A DNA stretch of 64,000 nucleotides from contig JACKJV010000002.1 in assembly GCA_020637775.1 (NCBI GenBank), positions 1-64,000 on the forward strand. Direction: 5' to 3'. The translations under genes and the position numbers were made by a program. How positions within the stretch are numbered: position 1 is the stretch's first letter; the number at the start of each line of letters is the position of its first letter. The notes beneath the pieces were generated by a model. The model searched no databases. It saw nothing but the letters and a program-made list of their open reading frames with translations, and had not been told where the DNA came from. Positions 1 through 8,600 of this stretch are shown here, piece by piece. Source of the DNA: Brucellaceae bacterium (GTDB taxonomy: Bacteria; Pseudomonadota; Alphaproteobacteria; Rhizobiales; Rhizobiaceae).

Positions 1-1199
1 TCATCAACCTGCGAACCGCGCTGGCGCAGGACGGGCCGATCACCATCGGCGTCGTCACGCCACTGAGCGGCCCGGCGCAGCTCATCGGCAATTTCGTTCG
101 CCATGGCGCCGAGATCGGGGTCAAGCATGTCAATGCGCGCGGCGGGGTCAACGGGCGCGAGCTGGCCGTGGAGTTCCGCGATTCCAAGGCGAACCCGAAC
201 GACGCGTCGGTTGCCGCGCGCGAACTGATCGGTGCGGGCGTCAATCTTCAGCTTGGCACGATTTCCAGTGCCGTGGCGCTGGCCATGGGGCCGCTGCTGC
301 AAAGCGAGGGCGGCGTGGTGCTGACCTCCGGTGCGGGCACGGAAAAGCTGAACCATGAGAACTACAACCCGCATGTCTTCCGCGTCGGCGACAGCCCGGT
401 CAGCCGCAATGCCGGCCTTGTCCGCCACATCGTGAAGTCCCGGCCCGAGATCCGCAAATGGGGCGGTATCATTCCCGACCATGAATATGGCCGCACGACC
501 TGGAAGATTTTCGAGGCGACCATGCGCAAGGCCATGCCGGAACTGACCGGCGAGGAAGCCGTGATCGCCGAGCCGATCCTGGTTCCCTACGGTTCGGGCG
601 ACTATCGCAACTACATCACGCAGGCCATGCGCCTGGATGTCGAGGGCATCTACACCTCCGTCTATGGCGGCGATGCGGTGACCCTCTACCAGCAGGCCAA
701 GCCGTTCGGCCTGTTCGACAAGATCGACGTGCTGCTCGATTCGGCAAACGAGTTCCTCGTCGCCACGGCGATGAAGGGCGAAATGCCGGCGCTGTGGAGC
801 GGCTTCCACTGGTACTATGAGGCCAACAAGGGCAACCCGCTCTCCGACCAGCTCTATGCCGACTATGTCGAGCGCACCGGCGACAATTACCCGATGGGAT
901 GGGCAGCCGAAGCCCATGCCGGAATCATGGCCTATGCCGGCGCCATCGAGAAGGCGGGCAGCACCGAAACCACCGATGTGATCGCCGGGCTGAAGGGGCT
1001 GGAATTCGACAGTGCGACCGGCATGCGGCGCATCCGCGCCGAGGACAACCAGGCGGTCAAGAATGCCGAACTGGCTTACATCGAGCCCTCGGATTCCGCA
1101 CCGGACGGCTTCGCTGTCACCGACTATGTCTCGCTTCCCGGCGAGGAGGTGATCGAGCCGGCCAATCCGGGCAAGCCGCTGGATACCTCGATCCTCTGA
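1..1199 (+). CDS. Branched-chain amino acid/amide-type ABC transporter substrate-binding protein (LivK family), 5' partial
   Basis: This is the C-terminal bulk of a periplasmic type I binding protein that captures the substrate for the LivHMGF importer encoded immediately downstream. The reading frame is open from base 3 (codons reading INLRTALAQDGPITIGVV) and ends with TGA at 1197-1199, so the start codon and most of the signal peptide lie left of the window. The motif GVVTPLSGPAQ followed by an RHGAEIGVKHVNARGGVNG stretch is the usual LivK/AmiC N-lobe. The real ligand is unknown. The two acyl-CoA ligases at the end of the operon suggest a carboxylic acid, possibly aromatic, rather than leucine. 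An 11-bp hairpin separates it from livH. Confidence 0.9.
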   Translation, partial: INLRTALAQDGPITIGVVTPLSGPAQLIGNFVRHGAEIGVKHVNARGGVNGRELAVEFRDSKANPNDASVAARELIGAGVNLQLGTISSAVALAMGPLLQSEGGVVLTSGAGTEKLNHENYNPHVFRVGDSPVSRNAGLVRHIVKSRPEIRKWGGIIPDHEYGRTTWKIFEATMRKAMPELTGEEAVIAEPILVPYGSGDYRNYITQAMRLDVEGIYTSVYGGDAVTLYQQAKPFGLFDKIDVLLDSANEFLVATAMKGEMPALWSGFHWYYEANKGNPLSDQLYADYVERTGDNYPMGWAAEAHAGIMAYAGAIEKAGSTETTDVIAGLKGLEFDSATGMRRIRAEDNQAVKNAELAYIEPSDSAPDGFAVTDYVSLPGEEVIEPANPGKPLDTSIL

Positions 1200-1214
1200 C
1201 GATCCTCCCGAGGC

Positions 1215-1242
1215 GCCGGGCGGGAAATGGGTCCCGCCCGGC
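1215..1242 (+). other. Intergenic hairpin between binding-protein gene and livH
   Basis: Perfect 11-bp inverted repeat: GCCGGGCGGGA at 1215-1225, loop AATGGG, TCCCGCCCGGC at 1232-1242. No T-run follows, so it is not a classical terminator. In binding-protein-dependent ABC operons such stem-loops commonly protect the upstream mRNA from 3' exonucleases or partly terminate transcription, so that binding protein exceeds permease. Equivalent hairpins occur at the same place in three other transporter operons of this window. Confidence 0.7.
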
Positions 1243-1263
1243 ATTCAACCGGAGCACGCACCA

Positions 1264-2148
1264 ATGGTCGATATCGGCTTGACCGTCTTCAACGGGCTTG
1301 CCTGGGGCATGGCGACGTTTCTCGTCGCGGCCGGGCTGACGCTCATCTTCGGGATCCTTCACATCCTGAACTTCGCCCATGGCGGCTTCTTCATGATCGG
1401 CGCCTACGTCGCCTATTCGGTCATGCTGGCCTTCGGCGGTTCGTTGCCGCTCTGGCTCTACCTGGTGGCGGCAATCGCGGCCGGGCTGGCTGTCGGCCTG
1501 ATGGGCTGGGGCGTCGACAAGCTGATCCTGCGGCGCCTGCGCGATGTCGAGGACGCCTATTCCCTGATCGCCACCTACGCACTTCTTCTCGTCTGTGTCG
1601 GCGCCGTGCAATTGATCTGGGGGCTGAACTACCTCTCCGTCATGCCGCCGCCCGCGCTCAATTCCGTGGTTTTCCTGGGCGACATGTTCATGCCCACCTA
1701 CACGATCTTCATCATCGTGTGCGGCATTCTCGCCTTCATCGCGCTCGAAATCTTCATTTCGCATACCCAGATGGGCCGCCTGATCCGTGTCGTTGCCGCC
1801 GATCCCTGGATGGCGAAACTGCTCGGCCTCAATGTCCGGCGCATCTATCTCATCACCGTCGTGTTCAGTTTCGCGCTGGCCGGGCTTGCCGGCGGCCTGC
1901 TGATGGCCAACCAGAGCCTTTCGCCGGAGCTGGGCGGCATCTTCCTGTTACAGGCTTTCGGTGTGGTCATCGTCGGCGGCATGGGCTCGATCCGCGGCGC
2001 CTTCATCGCCGCCATCCTCCTCGGCATGATCGAGAGCTTCGGAACCTTCTTCTTCCCGCAATATCCGGGCATCTACTTCCTGATCGCGCTGGCCGTCATC
2101 CTGCTGGTCAAGCCGGAAGGCATCATGGGCAAGGAGCAGACGGCATGA
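1264..2148 (+). CDS. livH: ABC transporter permease, LivH type
   Basis: Inner-membrane permease of a HAAT-family (branched-chain amino acid type) importer, 294 aa, the normal length for LivH. It has about eight hydrophobic segments. The N-terminus (MVDIGLTVFNGLAWGMATFLVAAGLTLIFGILHILNFAHGGFFM) carries the family signature GLTLIFGILHILNFAHG, and the C-terminal GGMGSIRGAFIAAILLG loop is the expected ATPase coupling region. An ATG preceded by ACCGGAGCACGCACC gives a good start. The stop overlaps the start of livM by 4 nt (ATGA). The substrate is not readable from the sequence. The symbol denotes family, not demonstrated leucine transport. Confidence 0.93.
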   Translation: MVDIGLTVFNGLAWGMATFLVAAGLTLIFGILHILNFAHGGFFMIGAYVAYSVMLAFGGSLPLWLYLVAAIAAGLAVGLMGWGVDKLILRRLRDVEDAYSLIATYALLLVCVGAVQLIWGLNYLSVMPPPALNSVVFLGDMFMPTYTIFIIVCGILAFIALEIFISHTQMGRLIRVVAADPWMAKLLGLNVRRIYLITVVFSFALAGLAGGLLMANQSLSPELGGIFLLQAFGVVIVGGMGSIRGAFIAAILLGMIESFGTFFFPQYPGIYFLIALAVILLVKPEGIMGKEQTA

Positions 2149-3164
2149 TCGACTATCGCAGGCGCATGCGGGTCAACCTCGCCATTGCCGCCACGGGCCT
2201 GGCCCTGTTCGCCGTCTTTCCGCTTTTCGCCAACAGCGGGCTTGTCTTCCTGGCGGGGCTGGTCGCCATCAACATCGTCTTCGGCCTGTCCTGGAACCTG
2301 CTGTTTTCCGGCGTCGGCCTGTTGAGCTTCGGCCATGCCATGTTCTTTGCCGGCGGCGCCTATGCCATGGCGGTGCTGTCGCTGCGCGTGCCCGAATTGC
2401 CTTTCGTGCTGGGCCTTTTCCTCGGTGCGCTGACCGGCGGTCTGATCGCGCTGGTTTTCGGCTTCATCGCGCTGCGCCGGGCCAGCGGCGTCTATTTCGC
2501 CGTTCTGACGCTGGCCTTTTCCGAACTCATCCACATCTTCATCACCAAGACCACGTTTCTCGGCCGGAACGACGGGCTTGTCGGCATTCCAAGACCGGTG
2601 ATCGACCTCGGCATTGCCAGCATCGACCTCACCAGCGCGGGCGCATATTACTATTTCATCATTCTCGCCATGGCAGCCGTGGCCTTCGCACTCTGGGCAT
2701 TCCAGAATTCGCCGGCCGGGCGGCTGATCCGGGCGATCAAGCAGGATCCGGTCCGCACAGCCTTTCTGGGCACCGATATACGCTCGTGGCAGCTCACCGC
2801 CTTCGTGCTGTCCGGCTCGATCGCGGCATTTTGCGGTGCCGTCATGGTGCCTTTCGCCCAGATCGCTTCGCCTGAAATCGCCTACTGGACAATCTCGACC
2901 GAACCCATCCTGTTCACGCTGCTGGGCGGCGCCGGGCATTTCTGGGGCCCGGCTGTCGGGGCCATCCTGTTTGGCGCCATCGATTACGGCACGCGGGCCA
3001 TGTACGGCCTGTCCGAGATCACTGTCGGTGTGCTGCTCCTGGGCGTGGTCCTGCTGATGCCGGGCGGATTGCTGGGCTTCCTGCACGCCCGCCGCGCCGC
3101 TGCCCGCCGGTCGGGCCTTGCTGCAAGCGATGTCTCCATGGACAAGGCGGAGAAAGCGACATGA
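2145..3164 (+). CDS. livM: ABC transporter permease, LivM type
   Basis: Second permease of the importer, 339 aa from the ATG at 2145, which overlaps the livH stop as ATGA. An open frame extends further upstream, but its translation there is an out-of-frame shadow of livH. The protein has roughly ten hydrophobic segments. NIVFGLSWNLLFSGVGLLSFGHAMFFAGGAYAM is the conserved LivM N-terminal region, and GGAGHFWGPAVGAILFG near residue 260 is the coupling-helix region. The C-terminus has a short charged tail (HARRAAARRSGL). Its stop overlaps the livG start, indicating translational coupling through the operon. Confidence 0.92.
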   Translation: MIDYRRRMRVNLAIAATGLALFAVFPLFANSGLVFLAGLVAINIVFGLSWNLLFSGVGLLSFGHAMFFAGGAYAMAVLSLRVPELPFVLGLFLGALTGGLIALVFGFIALRRASGVYFAVLTLAFSELIHIFITKTTFLGRNDGLVGIPRPVIDLGIASIDLTSAGAYYYFIILAMAAVAFALWAFQNSPAGRLIRAIKQDPVRTAFLGTDIRSWQLTAFVLSGSIAAFCGAVMVPFAQIASPEIAYWTISTEPILFTLLGGAGHFWGPAVGAILFGAIDYGTRAMYGLSEITVGVLLLGVVLLMPGGLLGFLHARRAAARRSGLAASDVSMDKAEKAT

Positions 3165-3919
3165 CCCGGTTGATGGTGGCCAAGGGCATTCACAAATCCT
3201 ATGGGCGCGTACGCGTGCTGGAGGATGTGGACTTCGACCTTGAGGAGGGGGAGGCGCATGTCGTCATCGGTCCCAACGGTGCCGGCAAGACGACGCTCTT
3301 CCGTTGCCTGAGCGGTGAATCGCGCATCAATGGCGGCACGATCACGCTGGGCGGCCGGGACATCACCGCGCTGGACGGATGGCAGCGGGTGAAACTCGGC
3401 ATTGGCCGCTCGTTTCAGGTTGCACGGATCTTCCCCGACATGTCCGCTTTCGAAAACCTCATCGTCGCCATCGAAACGCGCGAACGGGTCGACAAGGGGC
3501 TGAAATCGACCTTCGGCCTTGTCGCGCCGCGCCGTGAGGTGCGCGAGGAGGCTGAGCGCCTGGTTGTCGAACTGGGCCTGGAGGGCCGCCTCGACGAGCC
3601 GGCCAGCACGCTTTCCCATGGCGACAAGAAGCGGCTTGAACTGGCCATGAGCCTGGCCTTGAAGCCGAAACTGCTCATGCTGGACGAGCCGACCGCCGGC
3701 ATGTCGCCGTCCGACCGCGCGGAGGCTGTGCGGCTCATTTCGCAGGTGCGCGAACGCTACCGCCTGACGCTGCTGCTCACCGAACACGACATGGAAGTGG
3801 TTTTCGGTCTGGCAACACGGCTGACCGTCCTTCACCATGGCGCCATCATCGCGTCGGGCGAGCCGCACGCCGTGCGCGCCGAACCTCGCGTCCGGGAGGT
3901 CTATCTTGGCCACCACTGA
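3161..3919 (+). CDS. livG: ABC transporter ATP-binding protein, LivG type
   Basis: Cytoplasmic ATPase of the Liv-type importer, 252 aa. Walker A GPNGAGKT lies at residues 37-44. The ABC signature is the variant LSHGDKKRLELAM near residue 148, as is usual for LivG, and Walker B is LLMLDEPTAGMSP, followed by the switch histidine in TEHDMEVV. The length is typical. It starts within the livM stop (ATGA) and ends 11 nt inside the TTG-started livF. It should form a heterodimer with LivF beneath LivH and LivM. Confidence 0.93.
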   Translation: MTRLMVAKGIHKSYGRVRVLEDVDFDLEEGEAHVVIGPNGAGKTTLFRCLSGESRINGGTITLGGRDITALDGWQRVKLGIGRSFQVARIFPDMSAFENLIVAIETRERVDKGLKSTFGLVAPRREVREEAERLVVELGLEGRLDEPASTLSHGDKKRLELAMSLALKPKLLMLDEPTAGMSPSDRAEAVRLISQVRERYRLTLLLTEHDMEVVFGLATRLTVLHHGAIIASGEPHAVRAEPRVREVYLGHH

Positions 3920-4625
3920 ACCATTGCTCTCCGTATCCGGCCTCAACGCCTACTATGGCGGCAGCCATATCATCCAGGATGCGGCCTTTTCCGTCGGCAC
4001 GGGCGAAAGCGTTGCGCTGCTCGGCCGCAACGGCGCGGGCAAGACGACGCTGATGAAGAGCCTGCTCGATGCCGGCCCGCGCGTGCAGGGCGAAATCGTC
4101 TTCGGCGGCACCGACATGGCCGGCATTCCCACCGACGAGCGCAGCCGGCGCGGGCTGATGCTGGTACCCGAAGACCGGCGCATCTATCCCAATATCACGG
4201 TTGGCGAGAACATCGAGCTTGGCCGCCATGCGGCCGCCGCGGGCAAGGCGCTTTCGCTCAATGACATCTTTGCCCTGTTCCCGTTGATCGAACCGCTGAA
4301 GGACCGCGCCGGCTACCAGTTGAGCGGCGGGCAGCAGCAATTGGTCGCAGTGGCACGCGGCCTTCTCGGCGCGCCGCGCCTGCTGCTCCTCGATGAGCCG
4401 GTGGAGGGGCTGGCCCCTGTCGTCGTGCAGGACATGGCCGGGCATATCCGGCGGATCCGGGAGACGCAGGATCTCTCCCTGCTCATTTCCGAACAGAACC
4501 TGTCCTTCGCCCGGGCCTGTACCGACCGGGTTGTGCTGATCGATACGGGGCGTATCGTCTACGATGGAACGTGGGAGGATTTCGATGCCGATCCGGGGCT
4601 CAAGGAGCGCTACCTTGCCGTCTGA
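3906..4625 (+). CDS. livF: ABC transporter ATP-binding protein, LivF type
   Basis: Second ATPase subunit. I place the start at TTG 3906, giving 239 aa beginning M-ATTEPLLSVSGLNAYYGG. A GGGAGGT ribosome-binding site ends at 3900, and 239 aa matches LivF length. An in-frame ATG at 3837 lies deep inside livG and adds a non-homologous arginine-rich leader. Walker A GRNGAGKT is at residues 40-47, the signature LSGGQQQLVAVARGL near 138, and Walker B LLLLDEPVEGLAP. The gene overlaps livG by 14 nt and the following ligase gene by 11 nt. Confidence 0.9.
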   Translation: MATTEPLLSVSGLNAYYGGSHIIQDAAFSVGTGESVALLGRNGAGKTTLMKSLLDAGPRVQGEIVFGGTDMAGIPTDERSRRGLMLVPEDRRIYPNITVGENIELGRHAAAAGKALSLNDIFALFPLIEPLKDRAGYQLSGGQQQLVAVARGLLGAPRLLLLDEPVEGLAPVVVQDMAGHIRRIRETQDLSLLISEQNLSFARACTDRVVLIDTGRIVYDGTWEDFDADPGLKERYLAV

Positions 4626-6267
4626 GACAACCGACATGCAGCCGGCGCCCTGGCCGCTGCGCTTCGAGCCGGGTGAACGCGAGGCCCGCAAGGCCGCGGG
4701 CGAATGGCTGGGAACGAACCTGGCGAATGCGGCGCGCACCATGGCCCATGAGAAGCCGGAGACGATCGCCATTTCCGACGGGATGCAGGCGCTCGACTAT
4801 GCGACGCTCTACCGGCGGGCGACCGACCTGGCGCGCGGCCTGCGTGAACTGGGTGTCGAGCCGGGCGATACGGTCAGCTTCCAGCTTCCCAACTGGAGCG
4901 AGGCGAGCATTCTCAACCTGGCCTGCGCGCTCGCCGGTTTCGTCATCAATCCGGTCATACCGATCTACCGGCAGGCGGAACTGGCCTTCATCCTGAACGA
5001 CTGCCGGGCGCGCATCGCCTTCATTCCCGACAGCATCCGTTCCACCGACTACAAGGCCATGTATGGCGAATTGCGCGCGCGTCTTCCGGGCCTGCGGCAT
5101 GTCGCCACCGTGCGCGGCAGCGGCGATCTGACCTTCGAGGCCATCGAGGCGCGCGGACGCGAAAGCACGCTCGCCCTCGAACCGGCCGACCCCGACAGCG
5201 CCAAGCTGATCATCTACACCTCCGGGACGACCGGGCAGCCGAAAGGCGTGATCTACAGCCACAACCAGGCGCGCCGGCCGCTCTGGGCCAGCGTCGAGAC
5301 ATGGGGCCTTCAACCGGGCGACCGGCTGCTCATGCCCAGCCCCGTGACTCACGTCACCGGCTATGCCTACGGCCTCGAAATGCCCTTCCATTTCGGCACC
5401 CGGACCATGCTGATGGAGCGCTGGGACGGCGCCGAAGCTGTCCGCCTCGTCGATGAGCACGGCATCAGTTTCATGATCGGGGCCACGCCTTTCCTGTCCG
5501 AACTGGTCGCCGGTGCCGAGAAGGCCGGAACGCGGCTGGAATCGCTGCGCATCTTCGCCTGCGGCGGTGCCGCCGTGCCTCCGGCCCTGATCGACCGCGC
5601 CAACAGGCATTTCGCCAATTGCCGGTCCTTCCGCGTCTTCGGCAGTTCCGAATGCCCGATGGTCACGCAAGGCTGCATGGAAGACATGACACTGGCGGCG
5701 CGCAGCGACGGGCGCGTGACCGACTGGGACGTGCGCGTCGTGGATGACGAGGGCAGGGCGGTTGCGCCTGGCAGCGAGGGCGAGATCCTGGCCAGGGGGC
5801 CTTCCCTCTTCCGTGGCTATACCGACCGGCAGGCGACCGACGAGGCGTTCGATCCGCAGGGCTATTTCCATACCGGTGATCTGGGCACTGTCACCGCCGA
5901 CGGTGTCCTCACCATCACCGGGCGCAAGAAGGACATCATCATTCGTGGCGGCGAGAACCTGAGCGCCAAGGAGATCGAGGACGCCCTGCACACCCATCCC
6001 GCCATTCGCGAAGCGGCCGTGGTCTCGATGCCGCATCCGCGCCTGGGCGAGGGTGTCTGCGCCTATCTGATCCCTGCCGCGGGCGACGGGCGGCCGGATG
6101 CCGGCGCCCTGACTGCCTTTCTGCTGGAGGCTGGCCTGGCGCGTCAGAAATGCCCCGACCGCATCGAATATGTCGATGATCTGCCGCGCACGGCGTCAGG
6201 CAAGGTGCAGAAACACATCCTTCGCGACCGGATCCGTTCGACCATGGCATCAGAGGCGGGGGCTTGA
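4615..6267 (+). CDS. AMP-dependent acyl-CoA ligase (class I adenylate-forming enzyme)
   Basis: Activates a carboxylic acid to its acyl-CoA through an acyl-adenylate. It is about 550 aa. The adenylation motif YTSGTTGQPKG, the GSSECPMVTQG acid-binding region, YFHTGDLG, the hinge GRKKDIIIRGGENLS and the C-terminal catalytic lysine in TASGKVQKHILRD are all intact. I prefer the TTG at 4615, which has AAGGAG 7 nt upstream and overlaps livF. ATG 4636 is an alternative. As the gene directly after livF, it probably activates whatever the importer brings in. Chain length or aromatic specificity cannot be read from sequence. Confidence 0.88.
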   Translation: MPSETTDMQPAPWPLRFEPGEREARKAAGEWLGTNLANAARTMAHEKPETIAISDGMQALDYATLYRRATDLARGLRELGVEPGDTVSFQLPNWSEASILNLACALAGFVINPVIPIYRQAELAFILNDCRARIAFIPDSIRSTDYKAMYGELRARLPGLRHVATVRGSGDLTFEAIEARGRESTLALEPADPDSAKLIIYTSGTTGQPKGVIYSHNQARRPLWASVETWGLQPGDRLLMPSPVTHVTGYAYGLEMPFHFGTRTMLMERWDGAEAVRLVDEHGISFMIGATPFLSELVAGAEKAGTRLESLRIFACGGAAVPPALIDRANRHFANCRSFRVFGSSECPMVTQGCMEDMTLAARSDGRVTDWDVRVVDDEGRAVAPGSEGEILARGPSLFRGYTDRQATDEAFDPQGYFHTGDLGTVTADGVLTITGRKKDIIIRGGENLSAKEIEDALHTHPAIREAAVVSMPHPRLGEGVCAYLIPAAGDGRPDAGALTAFLLEAGLARQKCPDRIEYVDDLPRTASGKVQKHILRDRIRSTMASEAGA

Positions 6268-6302
6268 TCCCGGCGCCGCAATGTCGGATGCCTGCGCGCG
6301 GG

Positions 6303-6324
6303 GCGCCGGGCCTGTGTCCGGCGC
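6303..6324. promoter_or_regulatory. Inverted repeat upstream of the TetR gene
   Basis: Arms GCGCCGG (6303-6309) and CCGGCGC (6318-6324) are separated by 8 nt and lie 22 nt before the TetR-family start codon. This is compatible with a TetR operator for autoregulation. It could equally be a hairpin at the end of the ligase transcript. GC-rich palindromes arise easily in this DNA, so confidence is low. Confidence 0.3.
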
Positions 6325-6345
6325 GGTAGCGGCAGGGAGGACGCG

Positions 6346-6987
6346 ATGGCGAAACGAGCGGAAAAGGCGCAGGCCAACCGGCAGGCAATTCTGGATGCCG
6401 CCGCCGTCGTGGTCGGCCGGCACGGCTACGGCAAGGCCTCCATCGCGCGCATCGCCGAGGAGGCCGGCGTAGCCCACGGCCTGATCTATCTTTACTTCAA
6501 GAACCAGCAGGATCTGTTCGACCAGTTGCTGCCCCATGTCGGCGAGGCCATGCTGCGCTTCATCGCGCAAGCCACGCTGCATGCCCGCACGCTGGCCGAC
6601 CGCGAGCGCGATGGCCTTGAAGCCAACTTCGCCTATCTGCGCCAGCATCCGGCCCTGCACCGCATCCTCAACGAAGCGGCCTTTTTCGCGCCGGCCGCGC
6701 ACCAGCAATATCTGCGGCGCATGGCGGGCGGCTATACGCGGTCGCTGCAGCGCGGCTGGTCGGCCGGTGAGGTTGACGGCTATGACGAGAGCGAGCTGGA
6801 AGTGCTGGCCTACATGATCATCGGCGCCCGCGAATACCTGCTGGAGCGCTACGCCGTGAGCGGAAGCGAGATCAACGACCTGCCGGACCACGTCAAGAAG
6901 ACCTATCTGCGCGTCGTCGCGCGCAGCCTTGGCATCGACGAGGAACGAATGATGACGGGCATGCCGGAGGCGCAGCAGACCGGCTGA
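6346..6987 (+). CDS. TetR/AcrR family transcriptional regulator
   Basis: A 213-aa repressor with the N-terminal TetR helix-turn-helix: residues 10-55 contain RQAILDAAAVVVGRHGYGKASIARIAEEAGVAHGLIYLYFKNQQDLF. The C-terminal ligand domain is all-helical (LADRERDGLEANFAYLRQHPALHRILNEAAFF). A strong GGGAGGACGCG ribosome-binding site precedes ATG 6346. It sits between two acyl-CoA ligase genes and overlaps the second by its stop codon, so its likely inducer is an acyl-CoA or the free acid handled by this operon. FadR-type TetR repressors of fatty acid genes are the nearest analogy, by inference. Confidence 0.88.
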   Translation: MAKRAEKAQANRQAILDAAAVVVGRHGYGKASIARIAEEAGVAHGLIYLYFKNQQDLFDQLLPHVGEAMLRFIAQATLHARTLADRERDGLEANFAYLRQHPALHRILNEAAFFAPAAHQQYLRRMAGGYTRSLQRGWSAGEVDGYDESELEVLAYMIIGAREYLLERYAVSGSEINDLPDHVKKTYLRVVARSLGIDEERMMTGMPEAQQTG

Positions 6988-6998
6988 TGGAGGAAGGA

Positions 6999-8585
6999 AT
7001 GGCCGCAAGCGCATTGACCCCGCACCGCAGCACGCAGGCGGCCGGTCACTGGTCCGTGGATTTCACTGTTCCGGACCTGCTGCGGCATCAGGCCGAACGG
7101 CGCGGCGAGGCGCTGGCCTTGTCCGCCGCCGCACAGGGCGGAAGGCGCGAACGCCTGACCTACGCGCAATTGCACGGGCGCATGGGCTCAAGTGCCGCGA
7201 CGCTGGCGGCCGCCGGGCTCCGGCGCGGTGACCGCCTTGCGATATATCTGGACAATGACCGCGCGCTGGAATGCTATCTGGCCGCATTGGGTGCGCTGGC
7301 GCTGGGCGCGGTAGCGGTCCCGTTGAACACGCGCAGCGCGGATGAGGAACTGCGCCACGCCATCTCGTTGACCGAACCGCGTTTCGTTGTCTGCGATGAA
7401 GAGGGGCGCCAACGCCTCGCCGCTGCACTCGCGTCCTCTGCCCCCGCCTTCGTTTCTTCGCAGGCCCTGGCAGAAGCGCAAGCCGGCGCGGGTGATTTCC
7501 GGCCCGCGCCGGTCTCGCCCGACGATCTCGGCTGCCTGCTCTTCACCTCGGGCACCACCGCACTGTCCAAGGCCGTGATGCACAGTCACCGCACAATGAT
7601 CGCCACCGGGTATTGCAGCGGCACCGCGCTTGGCCTTCGCCCCGGCGACATCTACCAGGGCGCGTTTCCCTTCTTCACCAGTTCCGCGCTCAATCTGGCG
7701 GGCATGTCATGCTGGGTCGCCGGAGCCGGACTGGTGATCGAGGGGCGGATCGGCAACGAGGAGCGGCTGGACCTGATCCGCGGCGAAGGCACCACCTTCT
7801 ATCACGGCGTTCCGTCCATCCTGAACTTCATGGCGCAAGCCTTCGAACCTGGGCTCCACGACCTTTCCGGCCTGCGGCGCGTGGCCAATGGAGGCGCGGC
7901 CATGCCGCTTGAACTGATTGCCACCATCGGCCGTCTCTGGCCCTGGGTGGATCAGGTGCAGATCTACGGCATGACGGAAAGCGGGCCGGCGGGCACGGTT
8001 CTGGACCCGGAGCGGATGGCGGACAAGGCCGGCTCGGTCGGGCGCGCCATGCCCCTCATGGCCGTCGAGATCGTCGGCGATGACGGCAAGGCGCTTGCGG
8101 TGGGGCAGGAAGGGGAAATCGCCCTGTCAGGCCCGGCCGTGGCGCTCGGCTATTTCCGCAACGAAGAGGCGACAGCGAAGGCGTTTTCCGGCCGGCGCAT
8201 CCTCACCGGCGATGTGGGCCGGCTGGACGAGGACGGATTTCTGTTCTTTGGCGACCGCAAGAAGGACATCATCAATCGCGGCGGCCTCAAGATATCCTCC
8301 GTCGCGGTGGAAGGCGCGCTCTACCGCCATCCCCTGGTCAGGGAAGCCGCCGTCTTCGCCATTCCCCATGCCGGTCTCGGCGAGGATGTCGCGGCCTGTA
8401 TCGTGCTGAAACCGGGCGCGGCGCTGGCCGCCGGGGCGCTGGCCGCCCATTGCCGCAGCCATCTGGCCGATTATGAAGTGCCGCGCCGGTTCGCTTTCGT
8501 CGATGAATTGCCGAAAAACCCGATGGGCAAGATCCTCAAGAAGCAATTGCGCGACAACCCGCCGCCGCTGCGGCGGGTTCCGTGA
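6999..8585 (+). CDS. AMP-dependent acyl-CoA ligase with altered P-loop
   Basis: Class I adenylate-forming enzyme of about 528 aa. The start is taken at ATG 6999, with GGAGG 5 nt upstream; ATG 6987 overlaps the TetR stop and lacks a ribosome-binding site. The phosphate-binding loop reads TSGTTALSKA instead of TSGTTGxPKG: the lysine is kept, but G and P are replaced. The other motifs are normal: YGMTESGPAG, RILTGDVGRLDEDG, DRKKDIINRGGLKIS and the catalytic lysine in NPMGKILKKQLRD. It may therefore still be active. It is the last gene of the liv-ligase operon and converges on the ligase at 8601. Confidence 0.86.
   Translation: MAASALTPHRSTQAAGHWSVDFTVPDLLRHQAERRGEALALSAAAQGGRRERLTYAQLHGRMGSSAATLAAAGLRRGDRLAIYLDNDRALECYLAALGALALGAVAVPLNTRSADEELRHAISLTEPRFVVCDEEGRQRLAAALASSAPAFVSSQALAEAQAGAGDFRPAPVSPDDLGCLLFTSGTTALSKAVMHSHRTMIATGYCSGTALGLRPGDIYQGAFPFFTSSALNLAGMSCWVAGAGLVIEGRIGNEERLDLIRGEGTTFYHGVPSILNFMAQAFEPGLHDLSGLRRVANGGAAMPLELIATIGRLWPWVDQVQIYGMTESGPAGTVLDPERMADKAGSVGRAMPLMAVEIVGDDGKALAVGQEGEIALSGPAVALGYFRNEEATAKAFSGRRILTGDVGRLDEDGFLFFGDRKKDIINRGGLKISSVAVEGALYRHPLVREAAVFAIPHAGLGEDVAACIVLKPGAALAAGALAAHCRSHLADYEVPRRFAFVDELPKNPMGKILKKQLRDNPPPLRRVP
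8556..8579. terminator. Candidate bidirectional hairpin at convergent gene ends
   Basis: A 10-bp perfect stem, AACCCGCCGC at 8556-8565 and GCGGCGGGTT at 8570-8579, with loop CGCT. It overlaps the last codons of the + strand ligase and lies 21 nt past the end of the - strand ligase. It has no long T-run, so termination is only a possibility. Confidence 0.4.
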
Positions 8586-8600
8586 GCCAGCCAGGCAGCC

